From NCBI GenBank assembly GCA_965229115.1, contig CBDDIR010000003.1:930001-994000 (forward strand): DNA of 64,000 nt. The letters run 5' to 3'. This stretch comes from UBA7672 sp965229115. Its GTDB lineage: Bacteria > Pseudomonadota > Alphaproteobacteria > Caulobacterales > Hyphomonadaceae. Numbering within the stretch: the first letter of the stretch is position 1; the number at the start of each line of letters is the position of its first letter. This document shows positions 8,400 to 16,625 of the stretch, one piece after another. The notes under the pieces were generated by a model. The model searched no databases, had not been told where the DNA came from, and saw only the letters and a list, made by a program, of their open reading frames with translations. A program made the position numbers and the translations under genes.

Positions 8400-9392
8400 T
8401 CATAACCCATTTTCGCGAACGTGTGCAGCACCTCTTCTCAATCGATCGTTGATTGCCTCGCCGAGTCCGGTGTTCGGAATCGGCGCCACGGCGATCGATT
8501 GGTGACTCTCATCGAGCGCTCGCAGCATCGCGAAGAGGTTCGTCGCGGCCTCGGCGAGGTCACCACGAATCGAAAGATTGAGGACAGGTGAAACACCACT
8601 CGGAGGCGCCCCGAAGGCGAGGAAGGCCTCTCCGGATTCGACGCTCGTGGCGCCGAGTCTGAGACGGCCGCGAGGGGCGTAATGGCGCCTCAACATGCCG
8701 GGTGAGACGATGCCCTTCGAGGCGTCCGGAGACCTCAGCGGGCCTGTGAGCAACTCGATCTCGGAGCGCGCGAGAGAGCCCGCGCGGAGCATCACGGCGC
8801 CGTCTTCGCCGGGCGCGACGATGGTCGATTCAAGACCCGCAGAGCACGGCCCGCCATCGATGATGAGGTCGATGCGAGAGCCCAATCCGGCAGCCACATG
8901 AGCGGCTGTTGTGGGGCTCAACTGCTCCGACAGATTGGCCGATGGAGCCGCGAGAGGTCGCCCAACGCGCGAAATAATTTCAAGAGTTGCAATGTGTTGA
9001 GGCTGACGCACGGCGATCGAAGGGAGACCCGCGGTCGCGAGCTCATGCACGGGGCATGTGCTCTTGCGCGGGAGCACGAGGGTGAGTGGGCCAGGCCAGA
9101 AGCGCTCTGCGAGACGGCGTGCGAGGGGACTGAACTCGGCGAGTGACTCCGCCATCGCGAGGTCGGCCACGTGGCTGATGAGAGGGTTGAAGGAGGGGCG
9201 GCCCTTGGCTGTGTAGATCGAGGCGACGGCGGCGCCATTCGTGGCGTCGGCGGCGAGTCCGTAGACGGTCTCGGTGGGCACCGCGACGAGTCCTCCGGCG
9301 GACAAAATGCGAGCCGCTTCGACGAGCGATGAGGTGTCGCTCGAGAGGCAACGCGCGGGACCTCGCGAGGCGTTTTGTGAATCAGAGTTCAT
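8400..9392 (-). CDS. Threonylcarbamoyl-AMP synthase, long Sua5 type
   Basis: 330 residues from ATG 9392. It makes threonylcarbamoyl-AMP from Thr, bicarbonate and ATP, the first step of the universal t6A37 tRNA modification. The YrdC-type domain (about residues 18-205) shows VPTETVYGLAADA, the KGRP...NPL nucleotide motif, GPLTLVL and PSANLSE. The C-terminal Sua5 domain follows the linker SPGMLRRHYAPRG. The frame is open to 9680, but the upstream part is Arg/Ser/His-rich and coincides with short DNA repeats, so it is treated as leader. The gene and leader are unusually dense in GANTC sites. Confidence 0.9.
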   Translation of the reverse strand: MNSDSQNASRGPARCLSSDTSSLVEAARILSAGGLVAVPTETVYGLAADATNGAAVASIYTAKGRPSFNPLISHVADLAMAESLAEFSPLARRLAERFWPGPLTLVLPRKSTCPVHELATAGLPSIAVRQPQHIATLEIISRVGRPLAAPSANLSEQLSPTTAAHVAAGLGSRIDLIIDGGPCSAGLESTIVAPGEDGAVMLRAGSLARSEIELLTGPLRSPDASKGIVSPGMLRRHYAPRGRLRLGATSVESGEAFLAFGAPPSGVSPVLNLSIRGDLAEAATNLFAMLRALDESHQSIAVAPIPNTGLGEAINDRLRRGAAHVRENGL

Positions 9393-9666
9393 CGAATTTG
9401 GACTCGCTTCGAGGCCGCGTTGCGGCGCCCGCGAAGGCGCCGAGAGAGGCGCGCGAGGCGCCCGATGAGGGTCGCGATGCGTGACTCCATGATGTGCATT
9501 TCGACTTCGCGCTGTGACATCACGAACACACTTTTTGCACCTCGCGAGGCGCCGAGAGAGCACTTCGAGAGTCGAAATTGGACTCTCGAAGCGTCTCGCG
9601 AGGTGGAATCGCGCGTGGTGATTCCGAGTCGATGAGAGACTCGCGAGGTGTCTCGAGATGAGACTC
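9379..9666. promoter_or_regulatory. GANTC-dense leader of the Sua5 gene
   Basis: Ten GANTC sites lie between 9379 and 9666 (starts 9379, 9401, 9483, 9569, 9581, 9606, 9620, 9626, 9638, 9662), seven of them within 98 bp. GANTC is the target of the cell-cycle methylase CcrM in Caulobacterales-type bacteria and would occur about once per 256 bp by chance. The tract also contains four copies of CTCGCGAGGYG (near 9362, 9541, 9595, 9641). It is the natural place for the promoter and leader of the Sua5 gene. Methylation-dependent control is inference. Confidence 0.5.
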
Positions 9667-9690
9667 GCATCGGTGAGCACGCGCTCGTGG

Positions 9691-9797
9691 TTCGACGGAC
9701 GGCCCGCGATGCGGGCCTCCTCACCATGAGCGCTAAACCACGAGCCGCCATGTAGCGCTCATCCTGAGCAGCGCATCGAAGATGCGCGTCCGTCGAA
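9691..9797. repeat. TTCGACGGAC palindromic intergenic repeat, copy 2
   Basis: Nearly identical to the element at 7854: the first 50 bases match with one or two differences, including the GGCCCGCGATGCGGGCC hairpin. Outer arms are TTCGACGGAC and GTCCGTCGAA. It lies between the GANTC-dense leader and the end of the b561-YceI gene. Confidence 0.85.
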
Positions 9798-9831
9798 GGG
9801 CGAGGGCGTGCTTGCAGGTGTGTAAGGCCGA

Positions 9832-11136
9832 TCACTGGCGGGTCGCGACGAGGTCGATGATGACCTTCACATCGTCGGCCACCCATTCGGCGTCGCCCTT
9901 CTCTTCGGTGTAAGTGCCCTTACCGACGCCGAGAGCGATGCGTTTCAGCGTGGTCTCGGCGTGCGCCGTGGCGGTTGCGCCGTCGAGAGCGAGGGTGAAG
10001 GGGAGGCGCACAGGGTTCTTCGCGCCCTTCAGCGTGAGGACTCCGGTCGCTTCATATTGAGTATCGCTATCTTTGAAGACGCCGCCGGTGACTTCGAAGA
10101 CGGCCTCGGGGAATTTGGCGACGTCGAACCAGTCTCCCTGCGTGACGTTCTCGTCGTAGTAGGGCTCGCCGGTGTTCACAGAGGCCAGCGGAATGGCGAC
10201 GCGGATGTAGCCATCGACGGGCGTGTCCTTGTTGGCGGGCGCGTTGGTGTCGAGCTGGATGTCTGCTTTCCAGCCGGAGAACGTGCCTTCGAAGGGGCGG
10301 CCCATGTAGGCGGCGCCGAATTTGATCGTGCTCTTCTCATAATCCACGACCCAGACCGGCGCGTTGGATTTCAGCGCGGCTGTTTCTTCCGTAGCGGCGA
10401 CGGTCGTGTCGCCTGCGGGTGCGGGCGGGGCGGAGAGCGAGAGGCCGGCGATGATCGCGAAGACGGCGATCGCGCCGCCGAAGGCGAAGAGGCCGCCATG
10501 TCCCTTGTTCACAGGTCCGGCTGTGCGGCCGAAGAGACCGGGGGCCATGCGTGCGAGCAGGCCGTCCTTGTCGACGAACTGGTGCTTGAGCGCGCCGGCA
10601 ACGTGGAGCGCGAGCAGGGCGATGATGACCCAGGCAAGCTTGGAGTGCAGGTTCTCGGTGACATCCGCGATGCCTTCGCGTGCGCCGTCGGAGAGAGTCG
10701 GGATGCCGGGGATGTACATCTCGACCGTGCCGAAGAACCGGGTTTCGTGCTGGCTGATCTCCGCGGAGGCCATGATCCAGCCGGTGAGCGGCATGGCGAT
10801 CATCAGCGCATAGAGAAGAATGTGGACCGATGAGGCGAGGCGCGCTTGCCATTTCGGCATGGCGGGCTCGGGCGGCGGCGGGTTCATCAAGCGCCATACG
10901 ATGCGCGCGATGGTGAGCAGCAGAATGGTGATGCCGATCGACTTGTGGATCTGGATGATCGCCGTCTTCGGGCTGCCGGGGCCGCCGGCCATGTCGCCCA
11001 TGATCCAGCCGACTGCGATCATGCCGATTATGAGAAGTGCGATCGCCCAGTGGAGAGCGATGGCGACAGCGGTGTAGCGCTGCTGGCGCTCCGCTGGCGG
11101 AGGCGGGGTTTCGATCGGGGTTGTATCGGCCGTCAT
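9832..11136 (-). CDS. Cytochrome b561 - YceI fusion protein
   Basis: 434 residues. Residues 20-190 are a four-helix cytochrome b561 domain with candidate haem histidines at 29, 64, 105, 164 and 178. A further transmembrane helix (about 213-235) leads to a periplasmic YceI-like lipocalin domain (about 260-430; VDYEKSTIKFGAAYMG, then FPEAVFEVTG and ATGVLTLKG). b561 proteins move electrons between quinone and periplasmic partners; YceI domains bind polyisoprenoids such as ubiquinone. The two are separate adjacent genes in E. coli (yceJ-yceI), so the fusion supports a joint function. A stand-alone YceI gene lies 1.1 kb away. Confidence 0.9.
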   Translation of the reverse strand: MTADTTPIETPPPPAERQQRYTAVAIALHWAIALLIIGMIAVGWIMGDMAGGPGSPKTAIIQIHKSIGITILLLTIARIVWRLMNPPPPEPAMPKWQARLASSVHILLYALMIAMPLTGWIMASAEISQHETRFFGTVEMYIPGIPTLSDGAREGIADVTENLHSKLAWVIIALLALHVAGALKHQFVDKDGLLARMAPGLFGRTAGPVNKGHGGLFAFGGAIAVFAIIAGLSLSAPPAPAGDTTVAATEETAALKSNAPVWVVDYEKSTIKFGAAYMGRPFEGTFSGWKADIQLDTNAPANKDTPVDGYIRVAIPLASVNTGEPYYDENVTQGDWFDVAKFPEAVFEVTGGVFKDSDTQYEATGVLTLKGAKNPVRLPFTLALDGATATAHAETTLKRIALGVGKGTYTEEKGDAEWVADDVKVIIDLVATRQ

Positions 11137-11326
11137 GGGCAGTCCTCTTATTCACAGGCGAGCGCCGGACAATGTCACGAAAGGCGCATCTGTTAGAAGA
11201 GGAGGCGGAGGCCGGGGTCGTATTGTTGGCCTGGTCAGGGCCCGAGGAGTGCTTTGCACTCTCTATATAGAGTGTGGGTAGCCGGGGATGGGGCGGGAGG
11301 CAATCAGCCCAGACTGAACAGTGTGG

Positions 11327-11986
11327 TTAGCGCGCCGGCATGTCGTGGATGGCCTTTAGGCCCGCTGTGCATTTCTCCACGAAGGCGTGGTCTTCGGCCA
11401 TGTACCGCTCTGATGGGGTGACGGAGACGGCGGGGCCGTCCTCATCGAGCAGGGAGTTGGCAATGAGCTGGCGTCTGCTTTCGAGGCCGCGCAGGCGCTG
11501 GATGGCGACAAGCTGTTCGTGTGTGACGCCAACATCGCGGGGCAGGCCGAAGCCGCCGGAGAGCGCGACGGGATAGAGATCTTCCATCTGCTGCATGAAC
11601 TCGCGTTGCACGCCGATGCGGAGGAAGGCACGGGAGTAGGCTGTGACGCGGGTTTCGGGCAGGTGGTTCGCGATCTCTCCGTTGAGAGCGGCTGACCAGG
11701 TGTCGCGCGGCCAGGCGCGGCCGAAGATCGGGGCGCCGAGTTCATTGAGCTTGGCTATGCGCTCGCTATCGCCGTCGATCACGGCTGCTTGCAGCGTATC
11801 GAGATAGTCGGTGACGCAGGGGTGAAGCAGTTTCAGCTCCGTGGCGAGGCCGAGGTCGTTGCTCAGTTCGGCGCGGATTGCGCCTTCGAGCACCTTTACC
11901 TTCTCGTCCCAGCTCATCGCCTCGACGGTCTGCTGTGCGCCGAGGGCAAGCAGCACGCCGACGACGACAACGCCGATCTCGGCCAT
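11327..11986 (-). CDS. Membrane-anchored hypothetical protein, probably frameshifted at its 5' end
   Basis: The continuous frame gives 219 residues starting at ATG 11986 with a transmembrane helix (IGVVVVGVLLALGAQQTV) and a long helical periplasmic part, with no recognised family. The ATG lacks a ribosome site. Immediately upstream the same frame reads RRTKARDQLGKWM, which is protein-like but has no start. An alternative frame begins at ATG 12096 after GGGGGACGGCAGG and encodes MNETEASGTPAPSAPPPI, a plausible cytoplasmic N-terminus. A one-base shift near 11995-12030 would join the two into about 255 residues. Either the gene is mutated or the assembly has an indel. Confidence 0.55.
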   Translation of the reverse strand: MAEIGVVVVGVLLALGAQQTVEAMSWDEKVKVLEGAIRAELSNDLGLATELKLLHPCVTDYLDTLQAAVIDGDSERIAKLNELGAPIFGRAWPRDTWSAALNGEIANHLPETRVTAYSRAFLRIGVQREFMQQMEDLYPVALSGGFGLPRDVGVTHEQLVAIQRLRGLESRRQLIANSLLDEDGPAVSVTPSERYMAEDHAFVEKCTAGLKAIHDMPAR

Positions 11987-12182
11987 CCACTTGCCCAGTT
12001 GATCGCGGGCTTTGGTGCGCCGGTTGTCGACGGGTCGGGAGTTATGGGTGGGGGTGCGGATGGAGCAGGCGTGCCGCTGGCCTCAGTTTCGTTCATCCTG
12101 CCGTCCCCCAGTGAGAGACAGAACGGTAGCATCGGGGTGGATTGGTTCCAACGGGCCCGATGGAACGAGCCCGGATGGAACG

Positions 12183-12213
12183 AAAAAGGCGGGCGCCTTT
12201 CGACGCCCGCCTT
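12183..12213 (-). terminator. Rho-independent terminator of the YceI gene
   Basis: Perfect 10-bp stem AAGGCGGGCG / CGCCCGCCTT around an 8-nt loop, followed on the minus strand by TTTTT. It sits 28 nt after the stop of the minus-strand YceI gene. Confidence 0.85.
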
Positions 12214-12241
12214 GCGGTGGTCTGCATATAGAAGAGTGGTC

Positions 12242-12868
12242 CTACTTCTGGACCAGCTCGGAGTTGATGTTGATCTTGATCTCGTCGCCGATGGGGCCGC
12301 CGGCGGGCATGCCGAAGTCGGTGCGCTTGAGCGAGCCGGAGAGCTGGAAGCCGACCTTGTGCTTGTTGGCGCGCGGGTCGTTACGGTTGCCGATGTAGGT
12401 GATGTTGAGGGTGACCGGCTTGGTCACGCCGAGGAAGGTGAGGTTGCCGGTGACCTTGCCCGCCTTGTCGCTCGTCTTGGTGACGGCGGTGGAGGTGAAC
12501 GTGATCTTCGGGAACTTGCCCGCGTTCAGGAAGCGCTCGCCGGTGGCGACTTCGGCGTTGAAGTCGGTCGTGTTGCCGGCCGGGCGGGTGCGGGCGAAGT
12601 CGGTCTCGACCGATTTCGGATCGATGGTGGCGACAACTTTCGACTTGGTGACGTCAGCGGGATCGAAGGTGAGCTGGATGTCGAAGTCGGTGAAGCGGGC
12701 CGAATACCAGGACAGGCCGTTGTGAAGACCCTGCCATTCGATGGAGGTGTGGGTCTTGTCGGCGACGTAGGCGCCGGCGGGAGCTGCGGCCGGAGCAGGC
12801 GTGCCCTGAGCGAAGGCAGGGGCGGCGAGCAGGGCGGCGGTTGCTACGACAGTCAGCAGGCGGCGCAT
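12242..12868 (-). CDS. Secreted YceI-family protein
   Basis: 208 residues. A signal peptide (MRRLLTVVATAALLAAPAFA, cleavage before QG) is followed by the YceI lipocalin-like beta-barrel: YVADKTHTSIEWQGLHNGLS, FDIQLTFDPAD, FPKITFTSTAV, NLTFLGVTKPVTLNI and FQLSGSLKRTDFGM. YceI proteins bind long polyisoprenoid chains in the periplasm, and some are stress-induced. The frame is open upstream to 13018, but ATG 12868 has GGAG 10 nt before it and starts the signal sequence. It is 1.1 kb from the b561-YceI fusion, suggesting a shared quinone or isoprenoid role. Confidence 0.92.
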   Translation of the reverse strand: MRRLLTVVATAALLAAPAFAQGTPAPAAAPAGAYVADKTHTSIEWQGLHNGLSWYSARFTDFDIQLTFDPADVTKSKVVATIDPKSVETDFARTRPAGNTTDFNAEVATGERFLNAGKFPKITFTSTAVTKTSDKAGKVTGNLTFLGVTKPVTLNITYIGNRNDPRANKHKVGFQLSGSLKRTDFGMPAGGPIGDEIKININSELVQK

Positions 12869-13120
12869 GGGGAGACTCCGGTGATTGCGGTTGGTCGTGT
12901 TCATGGACTGGCGCGGCGTTCCTGTCGCCGCAATGTGGCTGAAGCGTGTGTTGCCGCTGGCTGATCGTCCAGTGGCGACTGCGTAATAAGCATATGAGGG
13001 GCGGGGCTTTGACGCCAAAGTGATCTTATTGGCAGCTGCATGCGCCCGACATCTGGAACTGGCGCACGCGCACGGCTAGTCCTGACGACGCGCGACCCGG
13101 GGGTCGCCGGAGGGACGGAC

Positions 13121-13717
13121 ATGCGTGGATTTATCTTGGCTGGCGCGCTGGCGATGGCGGCGTGCGGGCTTGGCGGCGTGGCGCATGCGCAGGAGCCGGC
13201 ACAGGATGACCTCGATGGCGAAGATTACTGTGTGTACCTGAAGCTGACCGACACTTTCGACTATGAGCTTGTAGCGGAAGCGCTGCTGGCCGGGCTCGAC
13301 GAGGAGAAGGCGCGGGAAGCCGTGAAGAAGGCGGGCGAGGCCTGCCAGTCGGAATACAGCATGAGCGCAGATCAGCTGGCGCTGGCGGCAGACATTGGCA
13401 TCTTCGGCTCCACGGCTGACTATCTGATGGACGAGCTGATGGCTGACGGCGTTTCCGACGACGCCATCGACGGGCTTTATGCCGTCATCGACGAGATGTC
13501 GGACGACGATCTCGACCTGGTTTTCGACGGAGGCTGGCGTGACGACGCGGCCATGAAGGCTCGCCTGAAGACTGCCGTGATCGCCAAGGGCATTCCGGAC
13601 AAGGCGGAGATGCTGGAGGATTCCTACATGCTGATTGTGGTTTCAGCATTGGGCATGGATGCGGCAATGTCCTATCTCATGGATGACATGTCGGACTTCG
13701 ATGAGGAAGAATCTTGA
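13121..13717 (+). CDS. Secreted paralogue A of an unrecognised family
   Basis: 198 residues from ATG 13121 (SD GGAGGGA). A signal peptide ends at AHA-QE. The mature protein is acidic and helical, with Cys37 in EDYCVY and Cys75 in GEACQSEY, then ADYLMDELMADGVSDDAI and VFDGGWRDD. The same layout (CVY, a second Cys about 40 residues on, an ELxxxGv helix and an FDGxW-like turn) is shared with the next gene and with 14808-15416, so the three are paralogues. The conserved cysteine pair suggests a periplasmic disulfide. Function unknown. Confidence 0.75.
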   Translation: MRGFILAGALAMAACGLGGVAHAQEPAQDDLDGEDYCVYLKLTDTFDYELVAEALLAGLDEEKAREAVKKAGEACQSEYSMSADQLALAADIGIFGSTADYLMDELMADGVSDDAIDGLYAVIDEMSDDDLDLVFDGGWRDDAAMKARLKTAVIAKGIPDKAEMLEDSYMLIVVSALGMDAAMSYLMDDMSDFDEEES

Positions 13718-14292
13718 GGATCGCAGCAGCTGTCACATTCGCTCTTGTCGCCGCTATCGCCGGTGAGGCGCAGGCGCAGACCCTGACCGAGCCACAGAAG
13801 CGGGAGATGAACTGCGTTTATGATGCGCTGGTCCAGCTTCGGCAGACGCCGCTGGTGGCGCAGTCATATCTCAATGTGACGACGGCTGATGGGTTGCGCG
13901 GGCGGGCGGATGCGGCGCTGGAGAGCGCGGCGACCGAATGCGCCAGCGATCATGCGTGGGATGACATGGTGCGCGGTCTGGCGGTTGCCATCGGCACTAT
14001 GGGCGCGACGGCGGACTTTCTTGGCGGTGAGCTGAAGGTGGCCGGCGTGCCGGAAGAAGCGGTGGCGAAGATCGCCGGTCTGAAGTCGGGGCTATCGAAG
14101 CGTGACCATGAGCTGCTGCTTGATGGCGGGTGGGGCGATGATCGCGCTTTCCTGGCGCGCATGAAGACGAAGCTGAAGGGCATTGGCCTGCCGGACGATG
14201 CGGACGTGACGCAGAAGGCCGTGAAGATCCTTGAGACGGCTGTGATCGGTGCGGACTTTACGAAGTCGTTCGCTGAGGCGCAGTTCAGCTAG
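13714..14292 (+). CDS. Secreted paralogue B of the same family
   Basis: 192 residues. The start is TTG at 13714 inside TTGA, overlapping the stop of paralogue A by 4 nt and preceded by GAGGAAG, so the pair is translationally coupled. A signal peptide ends at AQA-QT. Cys34 lies in NCVYDAL and Cys76 in TECASDHAWDD; ADFLGGELKVAGVPEEAV and LLDGGWGDD align with paralogue A. It shares only the skeleton of the sequence with A, so the duplication is old. It probably acts with A in the periplasm; function unknown. Confidence 0.75.
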   Translation: MRIAAAVTFALVAAIAGEAQAQTLTEPQKREMNCVYDALVQLRQTPLVAQSYLNVTTADGLRGRADAALESAATECASDHAWDDMVRGLAVAIGTMGATADFLGGELKVAGVPEEAVAKIAGLKSGLSKRDHELLLDGGWGDDRAFLARMKTKLKGIGLPDDADVTQKAVKILETAVIGADFTKSFAEAQFS

Positions 14293-14304
14293 TCGCGCTC
14301 GTCC

Positions 14305-14350
14305 TTCGACGGACGGCCCGCGATACGGGCCTGCTCAGGATGGGCGCTCA
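14305..14350. repeat. TTCGACGGAC intergenic repeat, half copy
   Basis: One arm of the dispersed palindrome: TTCGACGGAC, the GGCCCGCGATACGGGCC hairpin, and GCTCAGGATGGGCGCT. The second arm is missing. It lies between convergent genes and its small GC hairpin could serve as a terminator. Confidence 0.7.
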
Positions 14351-14358
14351 CACTTTGG

Positions 14359-14661
14359 CTAGCGGCAGGTGTGCTGGAACGGATTATACTGGACGAAGAG
14401 CCAGTCCTGCAGACGGCTCACCTTGTTCTGGTCATCCATGTAGGCCTTGGGCCAGGCAATGGCGCGGTAGGCCGCGTAGGGAATCCAGTTGGGAGCGCCG
14501 TCGAGTTGCTGGGCGGCCGTGTTGACCTTGAGGTCGCCGGGGATGGTGCAGGTGGAGTGCTTCCAGCGCGTCTCGGTGCTGAAGCTCCATGCAGCGCAGG
14601 CGAAGACCACGAGGGCGACGGTAAGATAGAGCCCGACGACCATGCCGATGATGTTGCGCAT
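14359..14661 (-). CDS. Small membrane protein of unknown function
   Basis: 100 residues. One N-terminal transmembrane helix (IIGMVVGLYLTVALVVFACA) is followed by a soluble part with TETRWKHSTCTIPGDLKVNT and NWIPYAAYRAIAWPKAYMDD. Two cysteines (STC and QHTC near the end) could pair in the periplasm. GGAGAAGGGGGA precedes the ATG. It is on the opposite strand between paralogues B and C of the secreted family. No family recognised. Confidence 0.6.
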   Translation of the reverse strand: MRNIIGMVVGLYLTVALVVFACAAWSFSTETRWKHSTCTIPGDLKVNTAAQQLDGAPNWIPYAAYRAIAWPKAYMDDQNKVSRLQDWLFVQYNPFQHTCR

Positions 14662-14807
14662 GCTTGTTCCCCCTTCTCCTGCCTATGAGGTTAGCCCGGT
14701 TCGGGCGCTTTCCAATAGGCGCAGTATAAAGAGCAGGGATCGGCTTGCGGGTGCGACGGGTTTGGGATGGGTATGCGCAATCCAAGTCGGGGCGACGGAG
14801 TCTTATA

Positions 14808-15416
14808 ATGAAACGGGTGGCGGCAGGGCTGGCGGCGGGAGCTGTCTGGCTGTTGGCGGCGATGCCGGCGTTGGGGCAGCAGCCGCAGAAGACGATCGAC
14901 GATCTGGATGAAGATCAGATCGAGGAGCTGTATTGCGTGTACGACTCCCTCGACACGTTCGGCGATCGCGCAGGGCTGACGACGGCCTACATGGTGGGTG
15001 ACCCCGATGCGGCCGAATACAAGAAGCAGCTCGCCATCGTCGATGATGCGACCGCCGATTGCAATGACAGGTACAAATGGGCCGATGGCCGCCGCGATAC
15101 GGCGTCGATGATCGGCCTGTATGGCGTGATGGGCGACGAGCTGGAATCGCGACTGTCGGCGGCCGGCTTGAAGGATGCGGACTTCGACAAGCTGTACGAC
15201 GTGTACGACGCGATGTCGGATGACGACGTCAACGCGTTCGTCGACGGCGTATGGGGCGGCAAGCAGGATGTAGCCGACCGGCTGATCGCGGCCATGGCGG
15301 CGAAGGGCATCAAGGGCGATGCGGTGGTGGCGAACGCTTTCTATCTGGCGGAGTCGTACATCATCGTGTCGCTGCTGACGCTGGAGTGGCTGGCAGGGAT
15401 GCCGACCGATAGCTGA
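14808..15416 (+). CDS. Secreted paralogue C of the unrecognised family
   Basis: 202 residues from ATG 14808 (SD GGAG). An earlier in-frame start at 14745 would place 21 charged residues before the signal sequence, so it is rejected. The signal peptide ends near ALG-QQ. Cys43 lies in LYCVYDSLDTFGD and Cys85 in ADCNDRYKWAD, 42 residues apart as in paralogue B; ELESRLSAAGLKDADF and FVDGVWGGKQD match A and B. It is 0.5 kb from the A/B pair, separated by a minus-strand small membrane protein. Function unknown. Confidence 0.75.
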   Translation: MKRVAAGLAAGAVWLLAAMPALGQQPQKTIDDLDEDQIEELYCVYDSLDTFGDRAGLTTAYMVGDPDAAEYKKQLAIVDDATADCNDRYKWADGRRDTASMIGLYGVMGDELESRLSAAGLKDADFDKLYDVYDAMSDDDVNAFVDGVWGGKQDVADRLIAAMAAKGIKGDAVVANAFYLAESYIIVSLLTLEWLAGMPTDS

Positions 15417-15487
15417 GGGCGGGGTGTTTGCCGTTCCCGGTGTTCAAGGCGTAATATGGCCCCGGGGGCTGAACACGGGAGTTCGCC

Positions 15488-16540
15488 ATGGATGGCTTTG
15501 AGGGCAAGACCGAGCGGGCGCGGTATGAGTATCCGTTCGAGGAACCGCCGGCCGTCGGCACGACCATAGAAGTCGCGCCGGGCGTGCGCTGGGTGCGGAT
15601 GCCGCTGCCGTTCTCGCTGAAGTGGATCAACCTGTGGCTGATCGAGGATGGCGATGGGTGGACCGTGGTGGACACGGGCATTCCCAACTCCGAGACCAAG
15701 AGCCTGTGGCGGACGATCTTCGAGAATGAGCTGCAGGGCAGGCCGATCAAGCGGGTGATCGTCACGCATATGCATCCCGATCACATCGGGCTCGCGGGAT
15801 GGATGACGCGCAAGTGGCAGTGCGAGCTGTGGATCACGCGGCTGGAATACATCCAGTGCCGGATGCTGGTGGCGGATACCGGGCGCGAAGCGCCGCAGGC
15901 GGGGATCGACTTCTTCCGCGCGGCCGGCTGGGCGCAGGAAGACCTGGATAGATATGTCGAGCGCTTTGGCGGGTTCGGGAAAGCGGTGTCTCAACTGCCG
16001 GATTCCTTCCGTCGCCTGAGCGATTGGCAGGAGGTTTTGATCGGTGAACGGACGTGGCGGATTGTCACGGGATGCGGACATTCGCCGGACCATGCCTGCC
16101 TGTGGCAGCCGGACCTGAACGTCTTCATTTCCGGCGACCAGATCCTGCCGCGCATCTCCTCCAACGTGAGCGTGTTCCCGACGGAACCGGAGGCGAACCC
16201 GCTACAGGACTGGCTGGATAGCTGCGCCAAGCTGAAAGGCATTGTCCCGGCAGATGTCCTGACGCTGCCCTCGCACAACGAGCCTTTCCGGGGAGCGCAC
16301 AACCGTTTGGACGCTCTGATCAAGGGTCATGAAACCGGGATGACGCGGCTGTTGTCGCGGCTGGATGAGCCGAAAACGGCGCTGCAATTGTTCCCGGCGC
16401 TGTTCGCCCGGCCCATCGACAAGGACAGCCTGGGCATGGCGACGGGCGAAACGATCGCCCACCTCAATTGCATGAAAAGTCGCGGATTGGTGACGTCCGT
16501 ACTGGAGGACGGGACACGCCTGTACAGGCGGGCGTCTTGA
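15488..16540 (+). CDS. MBL-fold metallo-hydrolase
   Basis: 350 residues. The metallo-beta-lactamase core is complete: NLWLIEDGDGWTVVDTG, the zinc motif THMHPDHIGLAG (HxHxDH, about residues 94-99), a later His in GCGHSPDHACLW, and FISGDQILPR. The C-terminal third (from about 270) looks like the winged-helix domain found in many glyoxalase II-like and thioesterase-like members (GETIAHLNCMKSRGLV). Substrate unknown; a thioester or lactone hydrolase is the usual guess for this subgroup. Stand-alone gene before lepB. Confidence 0.88.
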   Translation: MDGFEGKTERARYEYPFEEPPAVGTTIEVAPGVRWVRMPLPFSLKWINLWLIEDGDGWTVVDTGIPNSETKSLWRTIFENELQGRPIKRVIVTHMHPDHIGLAGWMTRKWQCELWITRLEYIQCRMLVADTGREAPQAGIDFFRAAGWAQEDLDRYVERFGGFGKAVSQLPDSFRRLSDWQEVLIGERTWRIVTGCGHSPDHACLWQPDLNVFISGDQILPRISSNVSVFPTEPEANPLQDWLDSCAKLKGIVPADVLTLPSHNEPFRGAHNRLDALIKGHETGMTRLLSRLDEPKTALQLFPALFARPIDKDSLGMATGETIAHLNCMKSRGLVTSVLEDGTRLYRRAS

Positions 16541-16625
16541 CGGGAACCCGAGACGCATAACGTATAACCCCGAGCCCGACGCGGGCAGACATCTATGCCC
16601 TCAGGGGCGCGCCAAGGGCTGGTAA

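Noticed and set aside
9420..9635. 71-codon + frame in the Sua5 leader
   Set aside because: Arg-rich, created by short DNA repeats; no ribosome site.
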